Shown: piece by piece, positions 33,230-42,491 of the stretch | Layout: every line of letters starts with the position of its first letter | Position numbering within the stretch: position 1 is the first letter of the stretch | Origin: an uncultured Lachnospiraceae bacterium | GTDB taxonomy: Bacteria; Bacillota; Clostridia; Lachnospirales; Lachnospiraceae | Assembly: GCA_947567595.1 (NCBI GenBank) | Contig: CANOMQ010000009.1 | Span: forward strand, 47,623-111,622 | Direction of reading: 5' to 3' | DNA: 64,000 bases | Translations under genes and position numbers: made by a program | Notes under the pieces: generated by a model | The model's database searches: none | What the model was told of the DNA's origin: nothing | The model's input: the letters and a program-made list of their open reading frames with translations, nothing else

Positions 33230-34168
33230 TTACAGTTCCTCTTCCCTTGGCTTTGACAGCGAATTTTGTACACGCTGATACAGCTCCTGCGCCGCGTTGT
33301 AGCCCATCTTTTTCTGACGGTGGTTGACTGCCGCCGACTCGCAGATAATCGCAAGGTTTCTGCCCGGTCTGATTGGAATGTTGTGGCAGACTACCTTATT
33401 GCCGAGATATTCCGTGTAATTTTCCTCCAGTCCGAGACGGTCGTAATTTTTCTCCTTGTCCCAGTCCTCCAAGCGGATTACAAGGTTGATGTTCGTGGTG
33501 TCCATTACGCTCTGCACACCATAGAGCGTCTTAACGTCTATGATACCTATGCCGCGCAGCTCGATAAAATGCCTTGTGATGTCAGGCGCCGAGCCGACCA
33601 GCGTATCGTCGCTGACCTTCCTGATTTCCACCACGTCGTCCGATACAAGACGGTGTCCACGCTTAATCAGCTCCAGCGCAGCCTCGCTTTTTCCGATACC
33701 GCTCTCGCCCGTAATCAGCACGCCCTCGCCATATACATCGACGAGCACGCCGTGCACGGAAATGCACGGTGCAAGCTCGACATTCAGCCACCGGATAATC
33801 TCCGCCATAAACGCCGAGGTCGGTTTTGCCGTTTTTAAGAGCGCCACGTTATTTTTCATTGCAAACTCCACAAAAAGGGGATCCGGCATTAAATTCCTGC
33901 AAAAGATAATACATGGTGTTTTTTCCGAGAGAACGCGCGGATAAACCTCTCGTTTTTTCTCGTCGCTGATGTGCTCCATATAAGAGTATTCCACAAAACC
34001 GATAATCTGAGGCCGTGTTTCCTCAAAATGTTCAAAATATCCCGAAAGCTGCAATGCGGGACGGTTGATGTCGGGCTGGTGGATTTTAATGCTTGTAACA
34101 TCAATCTCGGGGGTGAGGTTGATGAGCTTAAGCTTTTCGATTACACGTTCAATGCTTACACTTGACAT
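33230..34168 (-). CDS. hprK: HPr kinase/phosphorylase
   Basis: A 312-residue bifunctional enzyme that adds or removes phosphate on Ser46 of HPr and so controls CcpA-dependent catabolite repression. Walker A is GESGIGKSE (~residue 154), and VSDDVVEIRK follows. The HprK signature is in the LRGIGIIDVKTLYG and VIRLEDWD region, with IPIRPGRN near the end. It is the first gene of the operon running to the lipid kinase. Confidence 0.96.
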   Translation of the reverse strand: MSSVSIERVIEKLKLINLTPEIDVTSIKIHQPDINRPALQLSGYFEHFEETRPQIIGFVEYSYMEHISDEKKREVYPRVLSEKTPCIIFCRNLMPDPLFVEFAMKNNVALLKTAKPTSAFMAEIIRWLNVELAPCISVHGVLVDVYGEGVLITGESGIGKSEAALELIKRGHRLVSDDVVEIRKVSDDTLVGSAPDITRHFIELRGIGIIDVKTLYGVQSVMDTTNINLVIRLEDWDKEKNYDRLGLEENYTEYLGNKVVCHNIPIRPGRNLAIICESAAVNHRQKKMGYNAAQELYQRVQNSLSKPREEEL

Positions 34169-34310
34169 ATTCGTATCCTTACCTCGTTCTTTCTATATAT
34201 AAGTATTTCTATATAATTTCATTTGCCTCTATTCTAACATATTATTGTCAGGGGTGCCATTCCTTTTTTCAGTTTGTGACACGGCTGCATTTCAAAAGCA
34301 TAGCCGCATT

Positions 34311-35324
34311 TTAAAAGCGCGGGTACGTGGCAAGCGTGTGGAATGCCAAGTCAATCGTGGGATTATTCACCCTGTCAACAACGGACTTTACAAGCCTCCT
34401 GCCCATCTCCTCAATGCGCACGTCGACCGTGACAATGTCATTTTTGAAAAAATCGGACTCTAACGTATTGTTAAAGCCTGTGATTACCGTGGTTTTCACC
34501 GCCTGCGCGTCACGCTGCAAGAGCGCAAGCGATACGTTTTTTGCCACATCATCATCCTCGCAGACAATCGCGTCTGGTATGTAGGGCATGTGATTGACAA
34601 TCTCCTCCACCACCGCATAGCTGAAGCTTTCCTGACCGCGCGGGTTGGTGTACTGGATTTGCGCGTCGAGCTGAATTTTGTTTTGGTTGCACGCGTTCAA
34701 AAATCCAAGATAGCGCGCCTGTATCATGCGCGAGCCCTCCGCGTAACCGATATAGGCAAACCGCTCACATTCCTTTTCCTTGATGATATAATTTGTCAGG
34801 CGGTTCATCGAATAAAACCCTTCCATATTGACAATATCGCCAAGCTCAATATATTCCTGCGCATTAACGGGCGTGTTGAAAAAGGTCATCGGAAGTTTGG
34901 CACGGCTAACTCCTTTCACAAACTTAATCGGGAAAATGCACAGAAAAATAATGCCCTTCACATCTTCCGCAATCAGCCGCAGTGTCTCGCTGCCGTCCTT
35001 ATCGTTTTCGTCCACCACATGAAGCTGCATGCGATAGCCCTCGTCATTGACCGCGCTGCTAATCCCCGCGAGCGCCCGCGTCCAAAACATGGACTGCATA
35101 TGGTTAAAAAGTACCAAAATCGTGCCTGTGTTGACCTTTCTATGAATGCTTTTTACTTCCTCCAACAGGCTTGCGTCCAGCTTCGCATAGCCCATCTGCC
35201 ATGCCTTCTGAATAACCGCCTGCTTTGTCTGCGGCGACACAAGCCCTCCGCTGAGCGCCTTTGCCACCGTGTTGCGGCTCAAGCCCATCTGTGCCGCAAT
35301 GTCCTGTATTGTCACTTTTTTCAT
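34311..35324 (-). CDS. LacI family transcriptional regulator
   Basis: A 337-residue regulator with the LacI headpiece TIQDIAAQMGLSRNTVAKAL at residues 4-23 and a periplasmic-binding-protein-like sensor domain after it. The hinge-region sequence is not the canonical one, and the effector cannot be predicted. It has a consensus promoter and an inverted repeat just downstream of the predicted start, suggesting autoregulation. Its target genes are not evident; neighbours are hprK and a DUF4179-like remnant. Confidence 0.92.
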   Translation of the reverse strand: MKKVTIQDIAAQMGLSRNTVAKALSGGLVSPQTKQAVIQKAWQMGYAKLDASLLEEVKSIHRKVNTGTILVLFNHMQSMFWTRALAGISSAVNDEGYRMQLHVVDENDKDGSETLRLIAEDVKGIIFLCIFPIKFVKGVSRAKLPMTFFNTPVNAQEYIELGDIVNMEGFYSMNRLTNYIIKEKECERFAYIGYAEGSRMIQARYLGFLNACNQNKIQLDAQIQYTNPRGQESFSYAVVEEIVNHMPYIPDAIVCEDDDVAKNVSLALLQRDAQAVKTTVITGFNNTLESDFFKNDIVTVDVRIEEMGRRLVKSVVDRVNNPTIDLAFHTLATYPRF

Positions 35325-35414
35325 CTGTATCCTGCTGCCCCTTTCCCTTGTAACGGCTCTTGTCCTTTTCAGCCTGCAAAAATGATGAATTTCCCCTTAT
35401 CAATCCGTATTAAT

Positions 35415-35439
35415 TTGGTAATTTTGTCCATATTACCAA
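35415..35439 (-). promoter_or_regulatory. Possible operator in the LacI-regulator leader
   Basis: TTGGTAAT (35415-35422) and ATTACCAA (35432-35439) form a perfect 8-bp inverted repeat with a 9-base centre, about 12-36 bases past the predicted start site. It is a candidate self-operator; the wide spacing is unusual for LacI proteins. Confidence 0.45.
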
Positions 35440-35457
35440 CAGACTCCTCTTTTTTAC

Positions 35458-35486
35458 AGTATAATAAACGCTCAATTATTTGTCAA
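35458..35486 (-). promoter_or_regulatory. Promoter of the LacI-regulator gene
   Basis: On the minus strand, TTGACA (35481-35486), 17 bases and TATACT (35458-35463) are present. The leader to the ATG at 35324 is about 130 bases. Confidence 0.7.
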
Positions 35487-35564
35487 TTTCAGGTTGCATT
35501 CTTTTGCAAATCTTTTTTGCAATTTTTCACGTCCTGCCACCGTCCCATGCATCGTTTTTGCACA

Positions 35565-35600
35565 CAAAAAGAACTGCCCTTCACAAAGCAGTCCTCTTTT
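35565..35600 (-). terminator. Intrinsic terminator after the DUF4179-like remnant
   Basis: On the minus strand AGGACTGC pairs with GCAGTTCT (one G-U), followed by a T run. It ends 9 bases before the remnant's stop codon region on the downstream side. Confidence 0.65.
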
Positions 35601-35608
35601 TTCATATG

Positions 35609-36298
35609 CTATTCGTTTACGGCGACTCGGTAAAAATCGCTTTCCGAATACAGCCCGTCAACCTTTTTCCGGAAAAGCAGATACGCCACCGCGTCCGTAT
35701 CAATAATCCTGTCATTCGCAAACGTCGCGGCATAGGTCTCCCTGTCATCTGCACAGTAGCCCTCCGCGCCGCCGTCACATAGATATTGGTAGACCGTGCC
35801 ATCCTTTAGCTGCACGCCCGCAAGCGGCGGTGCCTCCACAAAATGCGTGCTTTCAATCGGATTGCCGTCTTGGTCATATCCTGTTTCCGTGTACTCCTGA
35901 TATGGGAAATGGTACTCCACATGCATGGAAATTGGCGAAAGCTCCGCCCGCACCACTGTCGCGCCCGTGTCGCCAAGCGGTTCATTCAGACTGTATTCCT
36001 TCCGGCTGTCCGTTCCCTGCAAATTCCATTGAAAGCTCCATTTTCCAGTTACCTCATGCTCCCGTTCATACGCTGCCTTGGAAACCGTTCCCAAATTTTC
36101 AAACTCCACAGAGACTTCTTTATTTAAAAAATACCCCTTCTTACCATTATAAAGCGTTATCAGATACTCCAAGCTGCCGTCTTTTTGCACATAGCGCGCC
36201 AAGCTGCCCGGTGCGTCATAATCAATCGGCGAGCCGTCCGCGTAAACCACCCTTCCGTCCGGCCCGGTCACCAAGCCATCGTAAAAGCTGCCGGACAT
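35609..36298 (-). pseudogene. 5'-truncated DUF4179/DUF5643-like extracellular domain
   Basis: An open frame of 229 codons beginning with MSGSFYDGLV has no ribosome binding site and no signal peptide or membrane helix. Motifs such as GKWSFQWNLQG and RAELSPISMHVEYHF resemble the extracellular C-terminal half of DUF4179/DUF5643 membrane proteins, which are often encoded with ECF sigma factors. The cytoplasmic and transmembrane part is missing, and an in-frame stop lies just upstream. It is probably a decayed fragment. Family assignment is moderately certain. Confidence 0.5.
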
Positions 36299-36575
36299 AT
36301 TGTTTTCATTTATTATTTATTTCATAACAGGTTCTCACAAAATATGTCATTTGTAAATTCTATGTAGTCTGCTTTTTGTAAATGAAATTTTTCCTTCATT
36401 TTCCAATCCTGTTTTGTCATTTTTTTGCTTTTCAAAGAATAACGCATGATATTTTCTTGTCTTTTCCATATATTGCCACTTTGAGGATTGTTTGAACTAA
36501 AATTTCATTTTTCTGCAATTCTTCCAATTTCTGCACTTATACAATGCATTCCTGTTATTCATTTAGTTTATATCG

Positions 36576-38060
36576 TTATCTTTCCCCCGTCATTCCCTTT
36601 TCATGGAGCAGACTCATTTTAAGGTCATAATAATCCGGCGTCATGTCCATATAGTGTACATGCGGGTTGATAAAGCGCTGTTCCTCCTGCCATATTTCCT
36701 CGCTTAGCTGCTTCTTCACATAATCACGGATTTGCTCCAGCGTGGGAAGCTCGTACACCCTTTTGCCGTTTTCAAACACCTTGACCTGCAAGGACTTTGC
36801 GGTACAATTGGTAAACTTAAGATTGCGCCACGGCATTTGCGGGTCCACGAAACGGAACTCGCCGCTCATGTCAATAACCTCGTCCGCCTTTGCAATCAGG
36901 TCTGCCTTTGCCTTTCCCTTTTGGTCGTAAATCCGGTAAACCTTTTTCAGTCCCGGATTGGTGATTTTTTCCACCGTGCCTGAAATCTTAATACGCGGTA
37001 TAAATGTGCCGTTCTCCTCAACTGCCGTAATTTTATAAACTGCCCCAAGCAGTGCAAGCGTATCGTCCGAATAGTCGCTTGTCGCGCCCGTAATCAGGCG
37101 CTCGCCCACGCCGTAGCTGTCAATGCACGCTTTCTGTGCATTTAAGGAAGTAATGGTGTGCTCGTCCAAGCTGTTGGACACGATTATCTTGCAGTCGTCC
37201 AACCCTTCCTCGTCAAGCATTTTGCGCACCTTAATCGACTGGTACGCAAGGTCGCCGCTGTCGATACGGATACCCTTAAGCCGTTTGCCCATCGGCTCCA
37301 AAATCTCATGCGCGACGCGGATTGCATTGGGAACGCCCGACTGAATCGTGTCGTAGGTGTCCACCAATAGCACGGTGTTATCGGGATAGTTTACGGCATA
37401 ATTTTTGAACGCCTCGTACTCGTCCTGATAATACATTACCCAGCTATGCGCCATCGTGCCGCTGACCGGAATACCGAACATCTGCCCCGCGAGCACGGTC
37501 GCCGTTCCCGCCGCGCCTCCTATGTAGGACGCCCTTGCGCCGTATACTGCAGCGTCCATATTATGCGCGCGCCGTGCGCCAAAGTCCGAAACCAGCTTGC
37601 CTGCCGCAGCCTTCACGATACGCGCCGTTTTCGTCGCCACCAGCGACTGGTGATTGACCTGCGCAAGAATTGCCGTCTCAACAATCTGTGCGTCAATCAG
37701 GGGTGCCACAATTGTCATGATTGGCTCATTCGGGTACATGATGGTGCCCTCCGGGAAGGAATAGATGTCGCCGTGGAATTTGAAATTTTTCAGATAATCC
37801 AAAAATGCGTCCGTAAAGGTGTTGAGGGAGCGCAGATATGCGACGTCTTCCTCCGAAAAGTGGAGGTTTTCGACGTATTCCACGATTTGCTCAAGCCCCG
37901 CAAAGATTGCAAAGCCGCCCCGGTCGGGGTTTTTGCGGTAAAACACATCAAATGCGACGCGTGATTCCATGTCGCCGTCGTTGAAATAACCGTTTGCCAT
38001 TGTAAGCTCATATAAGTCCATTACCATTGTGAGGTTTCGTTTATCTGCTTGTTTCATCAT
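36576..38060 (-). CDS. pncB: Nicotinate phosphoribosyltransferase
   Basis: A 494-residue enzyme that joins nicotinate to PRPP to make nicotinate mononucleotide, the salvage entry to NAD. MVMDLYELTMANGYF opens the domain. SDFGARRAHNMDAAVYGARA and GTMAHSWVM (~residues 160-210) and the IRIDSGDLAYQS phosphate-binding segment are family signatures. The first of two ATG codons (38060) follows a GGAAAGGA site; an upstream in-frame ATG at 38096 does not. A TATAAT at 38138-38143 on this strand is a likely -10 box. It is a single-gene unit. Confidence 0.94.
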   Translation of the reverse strand: MMKQADKRNLTMVMDLYELTMANGYFNDGDMESRVAFDVFYRKNPDRGGFAIFAGLEQIVEYVENLHFSEEDVAYLRSLNTFTDAFLDYLKNFKFHGDIYSFPEGTIMYPNEPIMTIVAPLIDAQIVETAILAQVNHQSLVATKTARIVKAAAGKLVSDFGARRAHNMDAAVYGARASYIGGAAGTATVLAGQMFGIPVSGTMAHSWVMYYQDEYEAFKNYAVNYPDNTVLLVDTYDTIQSGVPNAIRVAHEILEPMGKRLKGIRIDSGDLAYQSIKVRKMLDEEGLDDCKIIVSNSLDEHTITSLNAQKACIDSYGVGERLITGATSDYSDDTLALLGAVYKITAVEENGTFIPRIKISGTVEKITNPGLKKVYRIYDQKGKAKADLIAKADEVIDMSGEFRFVDPQMPWRNLKFTNCTAKSLQVKVFENGKRVYELPTLEQIRDYVKKQLSEEIWQEEQRFINPHVHYMDMTPDYYDLKMSLLHEKGMTGER

Positions 38061-38198
38061 AGTTTTTGATTCCTTTCCGTTGTTGGTGATTGGCATGTTT
38101 TTTCTTATGAAAATACACCAGTTGATATTTTATTCTGATTATAACAGATTTTTACGGTTTTTACACCATTAAATTTTGATTGGCGCCATTTGCTTCAC

Positions 38199-38231
38199 CA
38201 AAAAACCGCTGTCATAATCAAACAGCGGTTT
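38199..38231 (-). terminator. Intrinsic terminator of the chemoreceptor gene
   Basis: On the minus strand AAACCGCTGT pairs with ACAGCGGTTT, followed by six T. It lies 15 bases past the receptor stop codon. Confidence 0.85.
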
Positions 38232-38246
38232 GTAAAAAATATGAAA

Positions 38247-40067
38247 TCACAACTGAAACTTACTTGCCTGTTCATTCAGCAGATGGCTCAGTTTTACCAG
38301 TCCATGCGTATCTTCCGCACACTCCTCAATTGTCTCAGACAAAAGTGTCGCACTCGCGCTTGTTTCCTCCGTGGACGCCGCATTTTCCTCAACCACACTT
38401 GCCAAACTGTTTACAGAATCCGTAACAATCTGCTTTAAGGAGTCCAAAATCTCCGTCTGACCTCCGATTTCCCCGGTCACCTCTTCTACCAGCGAAACTT
38501 CATTGTTTAAATGATGAAACGCGGTTCTTGTTTCTTCCAAACAGGTCTGCTGCTTTTGCACATTGCGCATAACCTCATCCATTTTGTTGACAGAGCTCTC
38601 CACATTATGGATAAGCTCCTTGACAATTTCCTCAATCTCCTTCGCATTGGTTGAAGATTCCTCGGAAAGGTTTCGGATTTCCTCCGCCACAACGGCAAAC
38701 CCTTTACCGGATTCCCCTGCCCTCGCCGCCTCAATGCTTGCGTTGAGCGAAAGCAGATTGGTCTGATTTGCCAAGCCCTTGATAATTTCAATCGCCTTGT
38801 TGATATTTGCAGCAGAATCATTGTTTTTATTGGTCTGCACGGATACCGTATCAATCGCTTCAATCGTTGCCTTGGTAATAGTATCCAGTTCCTGAATGCT
38901 TTCGGAAGCGCCTGTTGAGTGCTGTGTCATGGCAGAAACTGCCTCTTCGAGCTTGTGAACGCCGGTCTTTTCCACTTCGATAACCCTGCCCAGCTCCACA
39001 ATCTTATCATTAACAATTTCCGTCTCATTTGCCTGATTGGTTGCGCCCTGCGCCAAATCATCAATCGCCTGATTAGCGTCTCTGATACTCTTTGAAATAT
39101 ATTCAAACTTCTCGCTAAACCGCTCACTGCTCTGCATCAGGCTCTCTCCGGTATGTACGACACTGCCAAGCATGTTTGCCAATGACTGGCGGACATTCTC
39201 CAGCGAACGTGCCATCGCCCCGATTTCATCAGCACGGCTCATCAGCACCGGGCTGACCGTAAAGCTTAAATCGCCCATTGACGCCTGATGAAGATTGCTC
39301 TCCACCATTTTAATGCCTTTCGTAAGCCGGACACCGCTCGCTGCGGAGATTCCCAATGCTGCAAACAGCATAACAATCGCCGCAACACCATAAATCAATA
39401 GCATTCCTGAAAACTGCTTCTCAATGGACGCCTGCATACCCTCTATCTTTGCATTCATTTCATCTACATAATTTCCGGTGGCAACTGCCCAGCCCCACGG
39501 CTCAAACATTTGGGAATAAGCAATCTTAGGTGCAACTGTCACACCGTCCGACTTTGTGAAATAAAATTCATTGTATCCGCCTCCTGCCTGCGCGGACGCC
39601 ACCACATTCTGCGTCACCGTCACACCGTTCTGGTCGGTCATGTCATATCGGTTGTTACCCTCCTGCTCTGTCAAAATAGGGTGCATAACCAATACATAAT
39701 CCTTACCGTCTATCCAGATATAGCCCGACGCGTCGTCCCTGTAGCGCATGGCACGTACGGCGTTTTTTGCCAGCTCCTGCGCCTCCGCTTCCGTCAGTTC
39801 GCCGCTCTGGCTGCGGTCATAATAGCTCTGTATTACTGCTATCGCTCCCTGAACTTGGGATTTAATCTCCATCAGATAGCCGTCCATCATGGAGGTCTCA
39901 TACAATTCTACAGACTCCTCCATTGATTGGCGCAAATCATAAATTCCCAAACATGCCAATCCAATTGTCGGAATAGAAACCATAATACAAATAATTAAAA
40001 TCAGCATTACCGTTAAACTCCGAAAACCTTTTGTCTTATGTTCCTCATTTGCTGTTTTTTCGTTCAT
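38247..40067 (-). CDS. Methyl-accepting chemotaxis protein with Cache sensor
   Basis: A 606-residue receptor. A transmembrane helix at ~18-40 is followed by an extracellular single-Cache (sCache_2-type) domain, with [16 protein letters not shown] and [14 protein letters not shown] second helix (~235-255), a HAMP-like linker and a long coiled-coil signalling domain follow. The hairpin tip is [30 protein letters not shown] (two overlapping short motifs). Cache domains of this kind often bind small organic acids or amino acids. The ATG at 40067 follows GGAGG and lies just downstream of the promoter; a longer frame to 40157 would start upstream of that promoter. Confidence 0.94.
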   Translation of the reverse strand: MNEKTANEEHKTKGFRSLTVMLILIICIMVSIPTIGLACLGIYDLRQSMEESVELYETSMMDGYLMEIKSQVQGAIAVIQSYYDRSQSGELTEAEAQELAKNAVRAMRYRDDASGYIWIDGKDYVLVMHPILTEQEGNNRYDMTDQNGVTVTQNVVASAQAGGGYNEFYFTKSDGVTVAPKIAYSQMFEPWGWAVATGNYVDEMNAKIEGMQASIEKQFSGMLLIYGVAAIVMLFAALGISAASGVRLTKGIKMVESNLHQASMGDLSFTVSPVLMSRADEIGAMARSLENVRQSLANMLGSVVHTGESLMQSSERFSEKFEYISKSIRDANQAIDDLAQGATNQANETEIVNDKIVELGRVIEVEKTGVHKLEEAVSAMTQHSTGASESIQELDTITKATIEAIDTVSVQTNKNNDSAANINKAIEIIKGLANQTNLLSLNASIEAARAGESGKGFAVVAEEIRNLSEESSTNAKEIEEIVKELIHNVESSVNKMDEVMRNVQKQQTCLEETRTAFHHLNNEVSLVEEVTGEIGGQTEILDSLKQIVTDSVNSLASVVEENAASTEETSASATLLSETIEECAEDTHGLVKLSHLLNEQASKFQL

Positions 40068-40104
40068 GTAACCCGCCCTCCATTTCATTAACATTGATAC
40101 TTCC

Positions 40105-40132
40105 ATTATACGCTTTTGCACGCTAAAGTCAA
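40105..40132 (-). promoter_or_regulatory. Promoter of the chemoreceptor gene
   Basis: On the minus strand, TTGACT (40127-40132), 16 bases and TATAAT (40105-40110) are present. The start near 40098 supports translation from 40067. This is a sigma-A-like pattern, not the motility sigma-28 pattern. Confidence 0.65.
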
Positions 40133-40169
40133 TGAAATGACAAAAAGAGCCAATCACATTAATTACGTC

Positions 40170-40616
40170 TCAAATCTCACTTTCCTCAAGCACAACCGTG
40201 TCAAAAATCGTCTCCTCAATTACCTTCACGCATTCATCTGTACACTTCTTAATATCATTCCCCCAAAACCGGATTACTGTCCAGCCTTCAAACAGCAGCC
40301 GCTTGTTGATTGCATCGTCCCGCTCCCGGTTGCGGGAAATTTTGCCAATCCAAAATTCGCTGTTATTTCCTTTCTCCAGTCTTGGACGCAGAACCTCCCA
40401 GTCCTTTCCGTGAAAAAATTCCCCATCACAAAAAATCGCAATCTTATACTTTGTCAGCACAATATCCGGGCTGCCCGCAAGCTTTTTGTAATTCTTGCGG
40501 TAGCGGTACCCTTTTTTCCACAAAGCCTTCCGCAGTATCACCTCTATGCTCGTATCCTTTCCACGGATATTTTTCATGTTCTTATGCCGCTGCTCCTTTG
40601 TCAAAACATCTGCCAC
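40170..40616 (-). CDS. vsr: Vsr-like very short patch repair endonuclease
   Basis: A 148-residue PD-(D/E)XK-type nuclease of the Vsr family, which nicks at T:G mismatches left by deaminated 5-methylcytosine. MKNIRGKDTSIEVILRKAL, the catalytic SPDIV and FWGNDI are clear. Two differences from E. coli Vsr are seen: the His of its FTHG motif is Asp here (FCDG), and the zinc-binding cysteines are absent. This is common in the clostridial branch. No cytosine methyltransferase gene lies nearby. It follows the ABC-2 permease gene by about 45 bases on the same strand. Confidence 0.88.
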   Translation of the reverse strand: MADVLTKEQRHKNMKNIRGKDTSIEVILRKALWKKGYRYRKNYKKLAGSPDIVLTKYKIAIFCDGEFFHGKDWEVLRPRLEKGNNSEFWIGKISRNRERDDAINKRLLFEGWTVIRFWGNDIKKCTDECVKVIEETIFDTVVLEESEI

Positions 40617-40661
40617 AAAACCACCTCAACAATCAGCCAAAGAGCGTTTATTTCACTCCAT

Positions 40662-41564
40662 TTATTTCTTCCGCCGCCTCTTCCCAGCCGTCCCATGCAT
40701 CGGATTAATCCGCCAAGCCGCCGCGCACATAAACACCAGCGACAGCGCAAGCAGGCACGCCGCCGACAAAAACAGCCACGTCTTCCCCTGTGACAAATGA
40801 TACGTCAGGTACCCGACCTCGTTCTTGGAAAAGTTCGAGCCTTCCATTCCAAACAGTGACTCCCCCCGCATAACCTGCATAAAAAATTCCTCAAAAAACA
40901 CAAACGGATTAAACAGCAAAAACAGAAACGACTCGCCCGCGCTCTTTCCCCGCGTCCACACATATTTCAAAATCATCGGGACAAACGTCAGAAAATAAAT
41001 CCCGAAATAAAACACAAACGACAAAATCACCGCCGTAATCGACTTGCGGCAGATTGCGGAACACAAAATCCCAATGCTCCCCGACAAAACCGACAGCAGG
41101 ATAATCACCAGCACAAAATAAAACAGACTGCTCCACCCAAGACCGCCCGCGATAAACGAAAGCGCCATAATCGGCATACCCGCCACCACAAAAAACAGAA
41201 TGCGGATAACCGCCGAAATCACCTTCCCAGCCACAATCGAAAACGGCGACATGCAAGTCGTGAGCATAATGTCAAACGTCTGACGCTCCCGCTCGCCCGA
41301 AATCGACGACGCCGTAATAATCGGCACCGTCAGCGCCACAATGCACACCTGTGCAATCGCAAGCACAGGAAACAGCACGATAAAATAGCTGTAAATATTG
41401 CTGCTGCTGTAAATGCTGCCACTCTGCGACTGAATGAACGCCATCGCAAGCAGAAACGCCAAGACAAGCACCGTCCCGTAAGCAAACACCCCCCAGCTAA
41501 ACCGCATACTACGCGCCGTCACCTGCAAATCTTTTTTCACAATCGGATTTACCCGTATTCTCAC
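40662..41564 (-). CDS. ABC-2 type transport permease
   Basis: A 300-residue membrane protein with six predicted helices (first at ~25-45, last at ~270-290). The loop SISGERERQTFDIMLTTCMS near residue 90 is typical of ABC-2/NatB-like permeases. It overlaps the ATPase gene by 4 bases and is the third gene of a GldF/GldA/GldG-like export cassette. Confidence 0.88.
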   Translation of the reverse strand: MRIRVNPIVKKDLQVTARSMRFSWGVFAYGTVLVLAFLLAMAFIQSQSGSIYSSSNIYSYFIVLFPVLAIAQVCIVALTVPIITASSISGERERQTFDIMLTTCMSPFSIVAGKVISAVIRILFFVVAGMPIMALSFIAGGLGWSSLFYFVLVIILLSVLSGSIGILCSAICRKSITAVILSFVFYFGIYFLTFVPMILKYVWTRGKSAGESFLFLLFNPFVFFEEFFMQVMRGESLFGMEGSNFSKNEVGYLTYHLSQGKTWLFLSAACLLALSLVFMCAAAWRINPMHGTAGKRRRKK

Positions 41565-42490
41565 TGTTCTTCTCCTCCCCCCGTAAGCTGCATAAATAAA
41601 GACTCCAAATTACCCTCTTCCTTGTAAAAGCCCGTCAGCACCACCTCGTTTTGTATCAGCCTGCCAATCAACGCGCTGACCTCCTCGTCCGTGCCGCCGC
41701 CCGAGATAATAATTTCATTCTCCCGCACCGACTCCACGCGCACATTCGCCTGCTCCTTCAAAAACCGCACCGCCGCCTCCATGTCGGAAATGACCTGCAC
41801 ATGAATGCGCTTCCCGCCCGAAAGCTGCTGCATAATATCCTCAATGCGTCCCGCTGTGACAAGCTGCCCGCGATTCATAATCCCGATACTCGTACACATC
41901 TCGGAAAGCTCTGAAAGAATATGCGAGCTAATCACAATCGTCTTACCCATAGAATGTAGATTTTTTAACAATTCCTTCATCTCCACCCGCGCACGCGGGT
42001 CAAGCCCCGAGCTTGGCTCGTCCAAAATCAGAAGCTTCGGATTGTGCAGCAATGCCCGCGCCACGCAAAGGCGCTGCTTCATGCCGCGCGAAAGCGTATC
42101 CACATAGACATCTTTTTTGTCCGAAAGATTGACAAGCTCCAGCAAATCATCGGAAAGCTTCGCAATATCCCGTGAGTACATTCCATACATCGAGCCGTAC
42201 ATATCCATGTATTCCCTCACTTTCAGATTGTCATATACCCCAAAGAAGTCCGGCACATAGCCAATCATGCGCTTCATCTCCCGGCTCCCGACTGGTGCCT
42301 CGGAATCGCCAATCACGACAAGACCGCTGCTTGCCCGAAGCAGCCCGCAGACAATGCGGATTGTCGTCGTCTTTCCCGCGCCGTTTGGCCCCACAAAGCC
42401 AAACAAATCGCCCTCGGGAATGTGTAGCGTCAAATGGTTGACCGCCGTAAACGAACCGTAATTTTTCGTCAGATTATTAATGTAAAGCAT
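41561..42490 (-). CDS. ABC transporter ATP-binding protein (GldA/NatA-like)
   Basis: A 309-residue ATPase with Walker A GFVGPNGAGKTTTIRI, signature LSRGMKQRLCVARAL, Walker B LLILDEPSSGLDPRA and a ~90-residue C-terminal domain. It begins 1 base after the upstream membrane-protein gene and overlaps the permease gene, so the three form one translational unit. Confidence 0.93.
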   Translation of the reverse strand: MLYINNLTKNYGSFTAVNHLTLHIPEGDLFGFVGPNGAGKTTTIRIVCGLLRASSGLVVIGDSEAPVGSREMKRMIGYVPDFFGVYDNLKVREYMDMYGSMYGMYSRDIAKLSDDLLELVNLSDKKDVYVDTLSRGMKQRLCVARALLHNPKLLILDEPSSGLDPRARVEMKELLKNLHSMGKTIVISSHILSELSEMCTSIGIMNRGQLVTAGRIEDIMQQLSGGKRIHVQVISDMEAAVRFLKEQANVRVESVRENEIIISGGGTDEEVSALIGRLIQNEVVLTGFYKEEGNLESLFMQLTGGGEEQ

Positions 42491-42491
42491 A

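Noticed and set aside
34590-35633. 347-codon plus-strand frame antisense to the LacI regulator
   Set aside because: Shadow frame of the regulator; it also crosses the regulator's promoter and shows no domain.
40068-40157. N-terminal extension of the chemoreceptor
   Set aside because: It begins upstream of the TTGACT/TATAAT promoter; the true ATG at 40067 has a GGAGG site.
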